A DNA stretch of 64,000 nt from Pseudomonas sp. Q1-7 (GCF_028010285.1 NZ_CP116304.1:3860501-3924500), one strand, 5' to 3'; shown: positions 1-12,624, numbered from the stretch's first letter. Numbers and translations are program-made. Notes: generated from the letters alone by a model not told the origin.

Positions 1-2622
<2,622 letters not shown>

Positions 2623-2623
<1 letters not shown>

Positions 2624-3234
2624 TGAAGCAACACGAATTAGTCGAGAAGAACATCGGCCTGCTGGCCCTGTTCATGGTGATCGCCGTGAGCATTGGCGGC
2701 CTGGTGCAGATCGTGCCGCTGTTCTTCCAGGACGTGACCAACACCCCGGTGGAAGGCATGAAGCCGCGCACCGCCCTGGAACTCGAAGGCCGTGACATCT
2801 ACATCCGCGAAGGCTGCGTCGGCTGCCACTCGCAGATGGTCCGTCCGTTCCGCGCCGAAACCGAGCGCTACGGCCACTACTCCGTCGCCGGCGAAAGCGT
2901 CTGGGACCACCCCTTCCTGTGGGGCTCCAAGCGTACCGGTCCGGACCTGGCCCGCGTCGGCGGCCGCTACTCCGACGACTGGCACCGCGCGCACCTCTAC
3001 AACCCGCGCAACGTAGTGCCGGAATCGAAGATGCCGTCCTACCCCTGGCTGGTTGAGAACAAGCTCGACGGCAAGCACACCGCCGACAAGATGGAAGCTC
3101 TGCGCAAGCTGGGCGTGCCCTACACCGACGAAGACATCGCCGGCGCCAAGGCAGCAGTCAAAGGCAAGACCGAGATGGATGCCGTCGTGGCATACCTGCA
3201 AGGTCTGGGCACCGCTATCAAGAACAAACGGTAA
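2623..3234 (+). CDS. ccoO1: cbb3 oxidase monoheme subunit CcoO
   Basis: 203-residue membrane-anchored cytochrome c. One N-terminal membrane helix (about residues 10-32) precedes a periplasmic heme domain with CVGCH at residues 65-69; the SKMPSYPWL segment provides the expected methionine axial ligand. It receives electrons from soluble c-type cytochromes and passes them to CcoN. Its start overlaps the ccoN stop by one base, implying translational coupling, and ccoQ follows six bases after its stop. Length and motifs are normal for the family. Confidence 0.97.
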
Positions 3235-3240
3235 CGCAAG

Positions 3241-3429
3241 ATGGATATCGGGACTCTCCGCGGCATAGGCACCTTCGTGGTTTTCGTAGCCTTTATCGGC
3301 GTCGTGCTCTGGGCCTACAGCAGCAAGCGCAAGAGCAGCTTCGACGAAGCGGCCAACCTGCCCTTCGCGGACGAGCCGCCCAAATCCTCCAAGCGCGACG
3401 AGCAAGCTTCTAGGAGTGAGAAAGAATGA
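3241..3429 (+). CDS. ccoQ1: cbb3 oxidase small subunit CcoQ
   Basis: 62-residue single-span protein: a hydrophobic helix at about residues 8-26 ([19 protein letters not shown]), then a short charged cytoplasmic tail. CcoQ-type subunits stabilise CcoP in the cbb3 complex or protect it from oxygen damage. The tail ends in a run of charged residues typical of pseudomonad CcoQ. Its last four bases overlap the ccoP start, so the genes are coupled. Confidence 0.93.
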   Translation: MDIGTLRGIGTFVVFVAFIGVVLWAYSSKRKSSFDEAANLPFADEPPKSSKRDEQASRSEKE

Positions 3430-4400
3430 CTTCGTTCTGGAGTTGGTATGTAACCCTGCTCACCAGCGCCACGCTGGTAGCGCTGACCTGGCTGATCTTC
3501 GCCACCCGCCGTGGCCAGCGCCAGGAAAGCACCGAAGAAACCGTTGGCCACGCCTTCGACGGCATCGAGGAATACGACAACCCGCTGCCCAAGTGGTGGT
3601 TCATGCTGTTCGTCGGCACCCTGATCTTCGCCGTCGGCTACCTGGTCATGTACCCGGGCATGGGCAACTGGAAAGGCATCTTCCCCGGTTACAACGAAGT
3701 GGCCGAAGGCAAACCCTTCGCCAACGGCGAGACCGGCTGGACCGGCGTGCACCAGTGGGAAAAGGAGATGGACAAGGCCGATAAGGAATACGGTCCGATC
3801 TTCGCTAAGTACGCTGCCATGCCCATCGAGCAAGTAGCCCAGGACCCGCAGGCGCTGAAAATGGGTGGCCGCATGTTCGCCTCCTACTGCTCCGTGTGCC
3901 ACGGCTCCGACGCCAAGGGTGCCTATGGTTTCCCGAACCTGACCGACCACGACTGGCGCTGGGGTGGCGACGCCGCCACCATCAAGACCACCATCATGGG
4001 TGGCCGCCATGGCGTGATGCCGGCCTGGGGTGAAGTCATCGGCGACCAGGGCGTACGCGACGTTGCCGCTTTCCTGCGCGTGACCCTGCATGGGCGCGAG
4101 CTGCCGAAGGACGTGAAAGCCGATCCGGAAGCCGGCAAGGCCATCTTCGCCGCCAACTGCGTGGCCTGCCACGGTCCGGAAGCCAAGGGCACCCCGGCCA
4201 TGGGCGCGCCCAACCTGACCCACCCGGGCGCCTTCATCTACGGCAGCAGCTACGCTCAGCTGCAGCAGACCATCCGCTATGGTCGCCAAGGCACCATGCC
4301 GGCCCAGGAGCAAATCCTCGGCAACGACAAGGTGCACCTGCTGGCCGCCTACGTTTTCAGCCTGTCGCAGAAGCCCGCCGCGAACGCTGAAACCAAGTAA
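3426..4400 (+). CDS. ccoP1: cbb3 oxidase diheme subunit CcoP
   Basis: 324 residues. The N-terminus has two hydrophobic segments (about residues 6-22 and 58-76), the usual CcoP hairpin anchor. Two periplasmic cytochrome c domains follow with CSVCH at 155-159 and CVACH at 245-249. It hands electrons to the CcoN active site. The gene overlaps ccoQ by four bases (ATGA) and ends the operon; a strong imperfect hairpin follows at 4408-4442. The protein is closely similar to the truncated CcoP at the window start, showing tandem operon duplication. Confidence 0.97.
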   Translation: MTSFWSWYVTLLTSATLVALTWLIFATRRGQRQESTEETVGHAFDGIEEYDNPLPKWWFMLFVGTLIFAVGYLVMYPGMGNWKGIFPGYNEVAEGKPFANGETGWTGVHQWEKEMDKADKEYGPIFAKYAAMPIEQVAQDPQALKMGGRMFASYCSVCHGSDAKGAYGFPNLTDHDWRWGGDAATIKTTIMGGRHGVMPAWGEVIGDQGVRDVAAFLRVTLHGRELPKDVKADPEAGKAIFAANCVACHGPEAKGTPAMGAPNLTHPGAFIYGSSYAQLQQTIRYGRQGTMPAQEQILGNDKVHLLAAYVFSLSQKPAANAETK

Positions 4401-4407
4401 CACCCAG

Positions 4408-4442
4408 CCTGCCATGCGCGACGCACTGTCGCACATGGCAGG
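4408..4442 (+). promoter_or_regulatory. Hairpin between ccoP and ccoG containing a GCGAC-N5-GTCGC box
   Basis: CCTGCCATG ... CATGGCAGG and the inner GCGAC / GTCGC form a 14-bp stem with one mismatch and a 5-nt loop. No T run follows. The inner half (4418-4432) repeats the palindrome class seen at 888-906. It could be an attenuator between ccoNOQP and ccoGHIS, or a redox-regulator binding site; the sequence does not decide. Confidence 0.4.
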
Positions 4443-4534
4443 CCGCTATCAGGCGTACCATATAGGGCGGATGGAATGACTCGGACCGGCAATGCACTGG
4501 TCAGAGCGCCGACAACCGCCGTGGTATGAGAACG

Positions 4535-5950
4535 ATGAGCGAACAGATTCCCGTCAAGAACGTCACCCCTCCCCCGGCCAAGGGCGGTGAAACCACCGAC
4601 CTGTACGCCAGTCGCGAAAAAATCTACACCCGAGCCTTCACCGGCCTGTTCCGCAACCTGCGGATGACCGGCGGCGCTTTCCTCTTCCTGCTCTACTTCG
4701 GCACCGTCTGGCTCAGCTGGAACGACCGCCAGGCCGTCTGGTGGAACCTGCCCGAGCGCAAGTTCTACATCTTCGGCGCCACCTTCTGGCCCCAGGACTT
4801 CGTCCTCCTCTCCTGGCTGCTGATCATCTGCGCCTTCGGCCTGTTCTTCATCACCGTATTCGCCGGGCGCGTCTGGTGCGGCTACACCTGCCCGCAGAGC
4901 GTCTGGACCTGGATCTTCATGTGGTGCGAAAAGGTCACCGAAGGTGACCGCAACCAGCGCATGAAGCTCGACAAGGCCCCCATGAGTGGGCAGAAAGTGC
5001 TGCGCAAGTCGGCCAAGCACGGCCTCTGGCTGCTGATCGGCTTCGCCACCGGCATGACCTTCGTCGGCTACTTCACCCCCATCCGCGAACTGGTGTTCGA
5101 CTTCTTCACCGGCGCAGCCAGCGGCTGGGCCTATTTCTGGGTGGGCTTCTTCACCCTGGCCACCTACGGCAACGCCGGCTGGCTGCGCGAGCAGGTGTGC
5201 ATCTACATGTGCCCTTACGCACGTTTCCAGAGCGTGATGTTCGACAAGGACACCCTGATCGTCTCCTACGACCCGCGACGCGGCGAATCCCGCGGCCCGC
5301 GCAAGAAAGGCATCGACTACAAGGCCCAGGGCCTCGGCGACTGCATCGACTGCACCATGTGCGTCCAGGTCTGCCCCACCGGCATCGACATCCGCGACGG
5401 GCTGCAGATCGAGTGCATCGGCTGCGCCGCCTGCATCGACGCCTGCGACAGCATCATGGAGAAGATGAACTACCCGAAAGGGCTGATCAGCTACACCACC
5501 GAGCACAACCTCAACGGCCAGAAGACCCACCTGCTGCGCCCGCGCCTGATCGGTTACGCTATCGCCCTCGTCGCCATGATCGGCTTCTTCGCCTACGCCG
5601 TGGCCGTCCGCTCCCTGGTGGAACTGGACGTGATCAAGGACCGCGTGCTGTACCGCGAGAACGAGCAGGGCCGGATCGAGAACGTCTACACCCTGAAGAT
5701 CATGAACAAGTCCCAGGTTGACCAGACCTTCGTCATCGACGCCGAAGGCCTCGACGATCTGGTCTACGAAGGCAAGCGCGAAGTGCGCGCCGACGCGGGC
5801 GAAGTGCTCTCGGTCCCGGTGGAACTGTCCATCGAGCCGGACCGCTTGCCCTCCAGCACCAACAAAATCCTCTTCCGCGTCCACAGCGCGGATGACCCCA
5901 GCATCAAGACCGACGCCGACAGCCGCTTCATCGGCCCCAGCGTCCGCTAG
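4535..5950 (+). CDS. ccoG: Cytochrome c oxidase accessory protein CcoG (FixG/RdxA family polyferredoxin)
   Basis: 471 residues from the ATG at 4535 (MSEQIPVKN); another ATG nine bases upstream is in frame but adds only three residues. About five membrane helices surround a cytoplasmic ferredoxin domain with two 4Fe-4S motifs: [12 protein letters not shown] from Cys270 and [12 protein letters not shown] from Cys294. A C-terminal Ig-like FixG domain follows. CcoG proteins are membrane cupric reductases that help copper reach the cbb3 CuB site. First gene of ccoGHIS, directly downstream of ccoNOQP as in other pseudomonads. Confidence 0.94.
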   Translation: MSEQIPVKNVTPPPAKGGETTDLYASREKIYTRAFTGLFRNLRMTGGAFLFLLYFGTVWLSWNDRQAVWWNLPERKFYIFGATFWPQDFVLLSWLLIICAFGLFFITVFAGRVWCGYTCPQSVWTWIFMWCEKVTEGDRNQRMKLDKAPMSGQKVLRKSAKHGLWLLIGFATGMTFVGYFTPIRELVFDFFTGAASGWAYFWVGFFTLATYGNAGWLREQVCIYMCPYARFQSVMFDKDTLIVSYDPRRGESRGPRKKGIDYKAQGLGDCIDCTMCVQVCPTGIDIRDGLQIECIGCAACIDACDSIMEKMNYPKGLISYTTEHNLNGQKTHLLRPRLIGYAIALVAMIGFFAYAVAVRSLVELDVIKDRVLYRENEQGRIENVYTLKIMNKSQVDQTFVIDAEGLDDLVYEGKREVRADAGEVLSVPVELSIEPDRLPSSTNKILFRVHSADDPSIKTDADSRFIGPSVR

Positions 5951-5964
5951 CAAACGGAAGATCC

Positions 5965-6462
5965 ATGCAGTCCGAAACTCCCAGCCGCTGGTACAAGCAA
6001 CCCTGGCCCTGGTTCATCCTGGCCATCCTCGGCACCTCGGTGGTGCTCGGCACCACCATGCTGGTGATCGCCAGCAAGAACCCACCGAGCCTGGTGGCCG
6101 ACAACTATTACGAAGTCGGCAAGGGCATCAACACCTCGCTGGAACGTGAGAACCTGGCCGAGCAACTCGGCATGCAGGCCAGCCTGCAACTGGACGAAGC
6201 CAGCGGCGCGGTCGACCTGCAACTGCTGGGCCAGAGCCGTCCGCAGCAGTTGGTACTGAGCCTGCTCTCCCCCACCCAGCCGGAGAAGGACCGCCGCGTC
6301 ATCCTGCAGCCCCAGGCCGACGGCCACTACCGTGGGCAACTGCAAGACCCGGTCAGCGGACGTCGCTTCGTCGAGCTGATCGGCCAGGAGCAGGGTCAGG
6401 ACTGGCGCCTGTTCGAAGAGGAAACCCTGGAGCAGGGCAGCGTCATCCGCCTCGGCGAATAA
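5965..6462 (+). CDS. ccoH: FixH/CcoH family cbb3 assembly protein
   Basis: 165 residues with one N-terminal membrane helix (about residues 13-35) and a periplasmic domain carrying the [11 protein letters not shown] motif typical of FixH. CcoH associates with assembling cbb3 oxidase and stabilises it. It sits 14 bases after ccoG and two bases before the GTG start of ccoI, consistent with one transcript. Length and position are normal. Confidence 0.9.
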   Translation: MQSETPSRWYKQPWPWFILAILGTSVVLGTTMLVIASKNPPSLVADNYYEVGKGINTSLERENLAEQLGMQASLQLDEASGAVDLQLLGQSRPQQLVLSLLSPTQPEKDRRVILQPQADGHYRGQLQDPVSGRRFVELIGQEQGQDWRLFEEETLEQGSVIRLGE

Positions 6463-6464
6463 GC

Positions 6465-8864
6465 GTGAGCGCACCGCTTTCCTGCTACCACTGCGGTCTG
6501 CCGGTACCCACCGGCAGCCGTTTCGAGGCCCGCGTGCTGGGAGAGACGCGGGCCATGTGCTGTCCGGGGTGCCAAGCGGTAGCCGAGGCGATTGTCGCCG
6601 GTGGCCTTGAGAGCTACTACCACCACCGCAGCGACACCGCTGCCAACCCCGACGCCCTGCCCCGCGAGCTGCCCGACGAGCTGGCGCTGTACGACCGCGC
6701 CGAGGTGCAGCAACCCTTCGTCCAGCACCAGGGCGAACTGAGCGAAACCTGCCTGCTGATCGAAGGCATCAGCTGCGCCGCCTGCGGCTGGCTGATCGAG
6801 AAACACCTGAAGACCCTGCCGGGCGTGGCGGAGGCCAGCCTCAACCTGTCCAACCACCGCCTGCAGGTGCGCTGGTCCGATAGCCAACTGCCGCTGAGCC
6901 GGCTGCTCAAGGAACTGCGCAAGATCGGCTACGCCGGCCACCCCTACAAGGCCGACGAAGCCGCCGAGCGCCTGGCCAGCGAAAACCGCCGCGCCATGCG
7001 CCAGCTGGGCGTCGCCGGCCTGCTGTGGATGCAGGTGATGATGGCGGCCATGGCCACCTGGCCGGAATTCAACATCGACCTGTCGCCCGAGCTGGACACC
7101 ATCCTGCGCTGGGTCAGCCTGTTCCTCACCACACCCATCGTCTTCTACTGCTGCGGCCAGTTCTTCCGTGGCGCCCTGCGCGACCTGCGCACCCGCCACC
7201 TGACCATGGACGTCTCGGTCTCCCTGGCCATCGGCGGTGCCTACGTCGCCGGCATCTGGTCCACGGTCACCGGCGTCGGCGAACTCTATTTCGACGCCGT
7301 GGGCATGTTCGCCCTCTTCCTCCTGGCCGGTCGCTACCTGGAACGCCGCGCCCGCGAACGCACCGCCGCCGCCACCGCGCAACTGGTCAACCTGCTGCCG
7401 GCGTCCTGCCTGCGCCTGGACGCCGCCGGCCAGGGCGAGCGCATCCTGCTGAGCGAACTGAATATCGGCGACCGGGTACTGGTACCGCCGGGAGCCCTGC
7501 TACCGGCCGACGGCCGTATCCTGTCCGGCCAGTCCAGCGTCGACGAATCCCTGCTCACCGGCGAATATCTGCCCCACCCGCGCGGCGAGGGCGATGCCGT
7601 CACCGCCGGTACCCTGAACGTCGAAGGGCCGCTGACCATCGAAGTGCAGGCCCTGGGCGACGATACCCGCCTCTCCGCCATCGTCCGCCTGCTGGAACGC
7701 GCCCAGGCCGACAAGCCGCGCCTGGCCGAACTGGCCGACAAGGTGGCGCAATGGTTCCTGCTGATCGTGCTTGGCGCCGCGGCCATCGTCGGCCTGGTCT
7801 GGTGGCAGATCGATGCCGACCGCGCCTTCTGGGTCGTGCTCTCGCTACTGGTCGCCACCTGCCCCTGCGCCCTGGCCCTGGCCACGCCCACCGCCCTCAC
7901 CACCGCCACCGGCAGCCTGCACAGACTCGGCCTGCTGCTGACCCGTGGCCACGTGCTGGAAGGCCTGAACCAGATCGACACGGTGATTTTCGACAAGACC
8001 GGCACCCTCACCGAAGGCCGTCTGACCCTGAGCGCGATCCATGCCCTCGGCGAACTGGACCGCGACGCTTGCCTGGCCCTTGCCGCCGCCCTCGAGAACC
8101 GCTCCGAGCACCCCATCGCCCGCGCCTTCGGCCGTGCGCCGCAAGCGGCGGACGAGGTGCAGAGCGTGGCCGGCCGAGGCCTGGAAGGCCGGGTCGGCTC
8201 GCACCGCCTGCGCATCGGCCAGCCCGGTTTCGTCAGCGAACTCAGCGGCCAGCCGGCGCCGGCGATCCCCGGCGACCAGGGCCAGTGGCTGCTGCTGGGC
8301 GACGAACAGGGGCCGTTGGCCTGGTTCGTCCTCGACGACCGCCTGCGGGAAGACGCCCCGGCCCTGCTCGACGCGTGCCGCTCGCGCGGCTGGAAGCTGC
8401 TGCTGCTTTCCGGAGACAGCTCGCCCATGGTGGCCGGCATCGCCCGCCAGCTCGGCATCGACGACGCCCGTGGCGGCCTGACCCCGGACGCCAAGCTGGA
8501 CGTCCTGCGCCAGCTCCACCAGCAGGGTCACAAGGTGCTGATGCTCGGCGACGGCGTCAATGACGTGCCGGTCCTGGCCGGTGCCGATATCAGTGTCGCC
8601 ATGGGCAGCGCCACCGACCTGGCCAAGACCAGCGCCGACGCCGTGCTGCTCTCCAACCGCCTCGACAGCCTGGTGCAGGCCTTCGCCCTGGCGCGTCGGA
8701 CGCGCCGCATCATCGTCGAGAACCTGGCCTGGGCGACCCTGTACAATGGCCTGGTGCTGCCCTTCGCCGCCCTCGGCTGGATCACTCCGCTCTGGGCGGC
8801 CTTCGGCATGTCGGTCAGCTCGCTGCTGGTGGTGGTCAACGCCCTGCGCCTGGCCCGCACCTGA
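6465..8864 (+). CDS. ccoI: Copper-transporting P1B-type ATPase CcoI (FixI)
   Basis: 799-residue heavy-metal P-type ATPase starting at GTG. The N-terminus has extra cysteine pairs (CYHCG, CCPGC) before a heavy-metal-associated domain with CAAC at 104-107. TGE is in LLTGEYLP, the membrane metal site CPC is at 466-468, the phosphorylated aspartate is D510 in DKTGT, SEHP marks the nucleotide domain, and GDGVND is near the C-terminus. CcoI exports copper across the inner membrane for cbb3 maturation rather than for copper tolerance. The operon position supports this over a CopA role. Confidence 0.95.
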   Translation: MSAPLSCYHCGLPVPTGSRFEARVLGETRAMCCPGCQAVAEAIVAGGLESYYHHRSDTAANPDALPRELPDELALYDRAEVQQPFVQHQGELSETCLLIEGISCAACGWLIEKHLKTLPGVAEASLNLSNHRLQVRWSDSQLPLSRLLKELRKIGYAGHPYKADEAAERLASENRRAMRQLGVAGLLWMQVMMAAMATWPEFNIDLSPELDTILRWVSLFLTTPIVFYCCGQFFRGALRDLRTRHLTMDVSVSLAIGGAYVAGIWSTVTGVGELYFDAVGMFALFLLAGRYLERRARERTAAATAQLVNLLPASCLRLDAAGQGERILLSELNIGDRVLVPPGALLPADGRILSGQSSVDESLLTGEYLPHPRGEGDAVTAGTLNVEGPLTIEVQALGDDTRLSAIVRLLERAQADKPRLAELADKVAQWFLLIVLGAAAIVGLVWWQIDADRAFWVVLSLLVATCPCALALATPTALTTATGSLHRLGLLLTRGHVLEGLNQIDTVIFDKTGTLTEGRLTLSAIHALGELDRDACLALAAALENRSEHPIARAFGRAPQAADEVQSVAGRGLEGRVGSHRLRIGQPGFVSELSGQPAPAIPGDQGQWLLLGDEQGPLAWFVLDDRLREDAPALLDACRSRGWKLLLLSGDSSPMVAGIARQLGIDDARGGLTPDAKLDVLRQLHQQGHKVLMLGDGVNDVPVLAGADISVAMGSATDLAKTSADAVLLSNRLDSLVQAFALARRTRRIIVENLAWATLYNGLVLPFAALGWITPLWAAFGMSVSSLLVVVNALRLART

Positions 8865-8891
8865 CCCACGCATTCTCAATCGGAGCCCCTG

Positions 8892-9113
8892 ATGCCAGCG
8901 CTTTACGTACTGATCCCGGTCGCCATCGGCCTGGTCGGTTTCGCCATCTGGCTGTTCTTCTGGGCCGTGGACAGCGGCCAGTACGACGACCTCGACGGCC
9001 CGGCCCACAGCATCCTCTTCGACGACGAAGACCCCAAGCACCAGGCCGGCATCGCCGAAGCCGAGGGCAACGAAAAAGACCAGCAGGACGAGCAGGACAA
9101 GCCCCGTGGCTGA
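8892..9113 (+). CDS. ccoS: cbb3 oxidase assembly protein CcoS
   Basis: 73 residues: one N-terminal membrane helix (residues 4-26), then the conserved SGQYDDLDGPAHSILFDD segment and an acidic tail. CcoS is needed for insertion of cofactors into CcoN. It follows ccoI by 27 bases and overlaps the next gene by eight bases. The D-rich tail after about residue 45 is variable in the family. Confidence 0.92.
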   Translation: MPALYVLIPVAIGLVGFAIWLFFWAVDSGQYDDLDGPAHSILFDDEDPKHQAGIAEAEGNEKDQQDEQDKPRG

Positions 9114-9822
9114 ACTCGCACCCCTGCTGCTGTCCGCACTCATCCTCGGCCTGCTCGGCGGCGGGCACTGCCTCGGCATGTGCGGCGGCCTGATGGGCGC
9201 CCTGACCCTCGCCATCCCACCGGAACAACGCGCCCGCCGCGTGCGTCTGCTGCTCGCCTACAACGCCGGGCGCATCTTCAGCTACGCCCTCGCCGGCCTG
9301 CTCGTTGGCCTGGCCGGCTGGGCCATCGCCAGCAGCCCGGCGGCCATGGCGCTGCGGGTGGTGGCGGCACTGCTGCTGATCTGCATGGGCCTGTACCTGG
9401 CCGGCTGGTGGAGCGGCCTGACCCGCATCGAAGCCCTGGGCCGTGGCCTCTGGCGGCATCTCCAACCAGCGGCGCGCCGACTGCTGCCGGTTTCCTCCGT
9501 GCCCCACGCCCTGTTGCTGGGCGGGCTCTGGGGCTGGCTGCCCTGCGGGCTGGTCTACAGCACGCTGCTCTGGGCCGCCAGCCAGGGCTCGGCGACGGAC
9601 AGCGCGCTGTTGATGCTCGCCTTCGGCCTCGGCACCCTGCCGGTCCTGATCGCCACGGGGCTCGCCGCCGAACGCCTGACCGCGTTGCTGCGCCAGCGCG
9701 GCGTGCGCATCGCCGGCGGCCTGCTGGTGATCCTCTTCGGCCTCTGGACCCTGCCCGGCCCACACCAGGCCTGGCTCATGGGCCACGGTGCTACCAGCGG
9801 CGGCCAACAGCACATCCACTAA
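9106..9822 (+). CDS. TauE/SafE- or DsbD-like membrane protein linked to the cco cluster
   Basis: 238 residues with about six hydrophobic segments, starting at GTG inside the end of ccoS. The N-terminal GGGHCLGMCGGLMG motif and the later GWLPCGLVY motif are the hallmark of the DsbD_2 / 'sulfite exporter TauE' family found after ccoS in pseudomonads. The conserved His-Cys-Met-Cys set suggests metal (perhaps copper) or thiol chemistry in cbb3 or cytochrome maturation. The exact activity is not established, so no symbol is given. Confidence 0.85.
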   Translation: MAELAPLLLSALILGLLGGGHCLGMCGGLMGALTLAIPPEQRARRVRLLLAYNAGRIFSYALAGLLVGLAGWAIASSPAAMALRVVAALLLICMGLYLAGWWSGLTRIEALGRGLWRHLQPAARRLLPVSSVPHALLLGGLWGWLPCGLVYSTLLWAASQGSATDSALLMLAFGLGTLPVLIATGLAAERLTALLRQRGVRIAGGLLVILFGLWTLPGPHQAWLMGHGATSGGQQHIH

Positions 9823-9826
9823 CACC

Positions 9827-9840
9827 TTGATACAAATCAA
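9827..9840 (+). promoter_or_regulatory. Perfect Anr box upstream of hemN
   Basis: TTGAT-ACAA-ATCAA matches the Anr/Fnr consensus at every defined position. A TAGACT hexamer at 9863-9868 lies where a -10 element would place transcription start near 9875, putting the box centre at -41.5, the class II activation geometry. It immediately precedes hemN, whose anaerobic induction by Anr is known in P. aeruginosa. The regulator gene itself is at 11890-12624. Confidence 0.92.
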
Positions 9841-9902
9841 GACCGCCCGACGGCACGCTCCCTAGACTCCCCGCTACCGACTGCCGAACCGGGGACACCC
9901 GC

Positions 9903-11285
9903 ATGCTCGACAACATTCGCTGGGACGCGGATTTGATCCGCTGCTACGACACCCCAGGCCCGCGCTACACCTCCTATCCCACCGCCGTGCAGTTCAACCA
10001 CAAGGTGGGCCCCTGCGACCTGCTCCAGGCCCTGGACGGCAGCCGCAAGGCGCGTCGTCCGCTGTCGCTTTACGTGCACGTGCCGTTCTGCGCGAACGTC
10101 TGCTACTACTGCGCCTGCAACAAGGTCGTCACCAAGGACCGCGGCCGCGCCCTGCCCTACCTGGAGCGTCTGGAGCGGGAAATCGAGCTGATCGCCTGCC
10201 ACCTCGACCCACGGCAGAAGATCGAGCAGCTGCACTTCGGCGGCGGCACCCCCACCTTCCTCAGCCATGACGAACTGCGTCGGCTGATGGGCCACCTGCG
10301 CAAGCACTTCAACCTGCTGGACGACGACTCCGGCGACTACGGCATCGAGATCGACCCACGCGAAGCCGACTGGTCCACCATGGGCCTGCTTCGCGAGCTG
10401 GGTTTCAACCGTGTGAGCCTCGGCGTTCAGGACTTCGATCCGGCGGTGCAGCGCGCCGTCAATCGCCTGCAGAGCCTGGAGGAAACCCGCGCCATCATCG
10501 AAGCCGCGCGGACCCTGCAGTACCGCTCGTTGAACCTGGACCTGATCTACGGCCTGCCGAAGCAGACCCCGAGCAGCTTCGCCCGCACCGTCGACCAAGT
10601 GATTGCCCTGCAGCCCGACCGGCTCTCGGTGTTCAACTACGCCCACCTGCCGGAGCGCTTCATGCCACAGCGGCGTATCCGCAGCGAAGACCTGCCCAGC
10701 CCCGCACAAAAACTGGACATGCTCCAGCGCAGCATCGAGCAGTTGAGCGCCGCCGGGTATCGCTACATCGGCATGGACCACTTCGCCCTGCCCGACGACG
10801 AACTGGCCATCGCCCAGGAGGACAGCCGCCTGCAACGCAACTTCCAGGGCTACACCACCCACGGTCACTGTGACCTGATCGGCCTCGGGGTGTCGGCCAT
10901 CAGCCAGATCGGCGACCTCTACTGCCAGAACGCCGTGCAAATCGCCGAATACCAGGCCACCCTGGGCCAGAACCTGCTGGCCACCCAGCGCGGCCTGGTG
11001 TGCGACCGGGACGACCGAATCCGGCGGGCGGTGATCCAGCAACTCATTTGCCAGTTCGAACTGGACTTCGCCAGCATCGAATCGCGCTTCACCATCGAAT
11101 TTCGCGGCTACTTCGCCAGCATCTGGCCGCATCTGCAGCGAATGCACCAGGATCGCCTGATCGCCCTGGGCGACAGCCGCATCGACGTGCTGCCCGCCGG
11201 GCGCCTGCTGGTGCGCTCGCTGTGCATGCTCTTCGACCACTACCTGGTCGGGCAGAACCCGCAGCGTTTCTCCCGGGTAATCTGA
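9903..11285 (+). CDS. hemN: Oxygen-independent coproporphyrinogen III dehydrogenase (HemN)
   Basis: 460-residue radical-SAM enzyme of heme biosynthesis that oxidatively decarboxylates coproporphyrinogen III without O2 in the cytoplasm. The iron-sulfur motif CANVCYYC has its cysteines at 63, 67 and 70, followed by a further Cys (YCACNK). GGGTP is present in LHFGGGTPTFLS. Full family length. It is preceded by the perfect Anr box at 9827, so heme supply is tied to the same regulator that responds to low oxygen. It converges with the small gene at 11293-11742, leaving seven bases between stops. Confidence 0.96.
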   Translation: MLDNIRWDADLIRCYDTPGPRYTSYPTAVQFNHKVGPCDLLQALDGSRKARRPLSLYVHVPFCANVCYYCACNKVVTKDRGRALPYLERLEREIELIACHLDPRQKIEQLHFGGGTPTFLSHDELRRLMGHLRKHFNLLDDDSGDYGIEIDPREADWSTMGLLRELGFNRVSLGVQDFDPAVQRAVNRLQSLEETRAIIEAARTLQYRSLNLDLIYGLPKQTPSSFARTVDQVIALQPDRLSVFNYAHLPERFMPQRRIRSEDLPSPAQKLDMLQRSIEQLSAAGYRYIGMDHFALPDDELAIAQEDSRLQRNFQGYTTHGHCDLIGLGVSAISQIGDLYCQNAVQIAEYQATLGQNLLATQRGLVCDRDDRIRRAVIQQLICQFELDFASIESRFTIEFRGYFASIWPHLQRMHQDRLIALGDSRIDVLPAGRLLVRSLCMLFDHYLVGQNPQRFSRVI

Positions 11286-11292
11286 AGCGGAC

Positions 11293-11742
11293 TCAGGCGG
11301 TCAGCAGCGCGCTCAGCTCCGCCGCCTGTTCCTGACTCAGTCCGGCCTCGCGAACCAGCTTGGCCAGGTTCGCGTTGGCGCTGCTCAGGGCTCCCTGCAG
11401 CGACGCCAGTTGGGATTGCACCGCTTCCATACGCTGCATGCGGGTTTCCTCGTCCAGGCTCCGGTCGGCGGCGATGGCCTCCAGTTCCGCCTTGCGCTCG
11501 GCGATCTGCGCCTTGATCTCGCGGATCATTTTCAGCACTTCCTTGATGGCGTCCGGCAGACTGCTCTCGTCGATGTCGTCGTTCTTCGGCGGCTGGCCGG
11601 GCTTGCCCAGGTCCGACAGGCTGACACGGAGGCCCTGACGCAGGGACGCCATGTCCACCGAATCCCCTTCCTGGCGTGCGGCCTGTCGCCGCACCGACTC
11701 CGCCACGCGCGAAACCGTGCTGTTCGTGTCCAAGCGCAACAT
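11293..11742 (-). CDS. Small coiled-coil protein, FlxA-like
   Basis: 149 residues, no signal or membrane segment. The central part (about residues 62-125) is a strongly charged heptad-rich helix pattern (IKEVLKMIREIKAQIAER, then QRMEAVQSQLASLQ) resembling FlxA-like proteins. The N-terminus is polar with an NST-V-R-ES pattern. The start at 11742 has an AAGGAGCGG ribosome-binding region eight bases upstream. It lies between hemN and anr on the opposite strand, a conserved position in pseudomonads (PA1545-like). Function unknown. Confidence 0.8.
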   Translation of the reverse strand: MLRLDTNSTVSRVAESVRRQAARQEGDSVDMASLRQGLRVSLSDLGKPGQPPKNDDIDESSLPDAIKEVLKMIREIKAQIAERKAELEAIAADRSLDEETRMQRMEAVQSQLASLQGALSSANANLAKLVREAGLSQEQAAELSALLTA

Positions 11743-11889
11743 TGGCCGCTCCTTGCCTGAATCTCGCCTCGGATATCGGCCTTCATTGCAGAATCTTGAG
11801 CGAAGTGTCAGGTAGGCTTTTTCTAGCTGTTGCCTACACCCTGCGTTAACCTTACAGCCATTGTGTGATTGCCTCGCAAGGAACGGCCC

Positions 11890-12624
11890 ATGTCCGAAAT
11901 CATCAAGGTGCGCAACGTACCTCAGGCCCACTGCAAGGACTGCAGCCTGGCCAGCCTTTGTCTGCCCCTGTCGCTGAACATGGAGGACATGGATGCGCTC
12001 GACGAGATCGTCAGGCGCGGCCGCCCTCTGAAGAAGGGCGAACTGCTGTTTCGCCAGGGCGATGCGTTTGGCTCGGTCTTCGCGGTACGTTCGGGCGCCC
12101 TCAAGACCTTCACCGGCACCGATACCGGCGAGGAACAGATCACCGGCTTCCACCTGCCCAGCGAACTGGTGGGCCTGTCCGGCATGGACACCGAACTCTA
12201 CCCGGTTTCCGCCCAGGCGCTGGAAACCACCTCGGTGTGCGAAATCCCCTTCGAGCGCCTGGACGAACTCTCGGTCCAGTTGCCGCAACTGCGCCGCCAA
12301 CTGATGCGTGTAATGAGCCGCGAGATCCGCGACGACCAGCAGATGATGCTGCTGCTGTCGAAGAAGACCGCCGACGAGCGCATCGCGACCTTCCTGGTCA
12401 ACCTCTCGGCGCGTTTCCGCGCTCGCGGCTTCTCCGCCAGCCAGTTCCGCCTGGCCATGTCGCGCAGTGAGATCGGCAACTACCTGGGCCTGGCGGTGGA
12501 AACCGTTTCCCGCGTCTTCACCCGCTTCCAGCAGGCCGATCTGATCGCCGCCGAGGGCAAGGAGGTGCGCATCCTGGACCCCATCGAACTCTGCGCCATG
12601 GCTGGCGGCAGCATCGAAAGCTGA
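11890..12624 (+). CDS. anr: Anaerobic regulator Anr (Crp/Fnr family)
   Basis: 244 residues, nearly identical in pattern to P. aeruginosa Anr. Cys15, Cys18 and Cys24 ([11 protein letters not shown]) plus a distal Cys in TTSVCEIP form the oxygen-sensing 4Fe-4S cluster. A cyclic-nucleotide-like beta roll is followed by a long dimer helix and an HTH with [18 protein letters not shown]; the E-SR recognition set reads TTGAT half sites. The ATG at 11890 gives the usual N-terminus MSEIIKVR; the in-frame ATG at 11869 would add seven residues. Its target box is at 9827. Confidence 0.96.
   Translation: MSEIIKVRNVPQAHCKDCSLASLCLPLSLNMEDMDALDEIVRRGRPLKKGELLFRQGDAFGSVFAVRSGALKTFTGTDTGEEQITGFHLPSELVGLSGMDTELYPVSAQALETTSVCEIPFERLDELSVQLPQLRRQLMRVMSREIRDDQQMMLLLSKKTADERIATFLVNLSARFRARGFSASQFRLAMSRSEIGNYLGLAVETVSRVFTRFQQADLIAAEGKEVRILDPIELCAMAGGSIES

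Noticed and set aside
4413-4479. 21-codon open frame between ccoP and ccoG
   Set aside because: It lies inside the 4408-4442 hairpin and has no ribosome site; more likely regulatory DNA.
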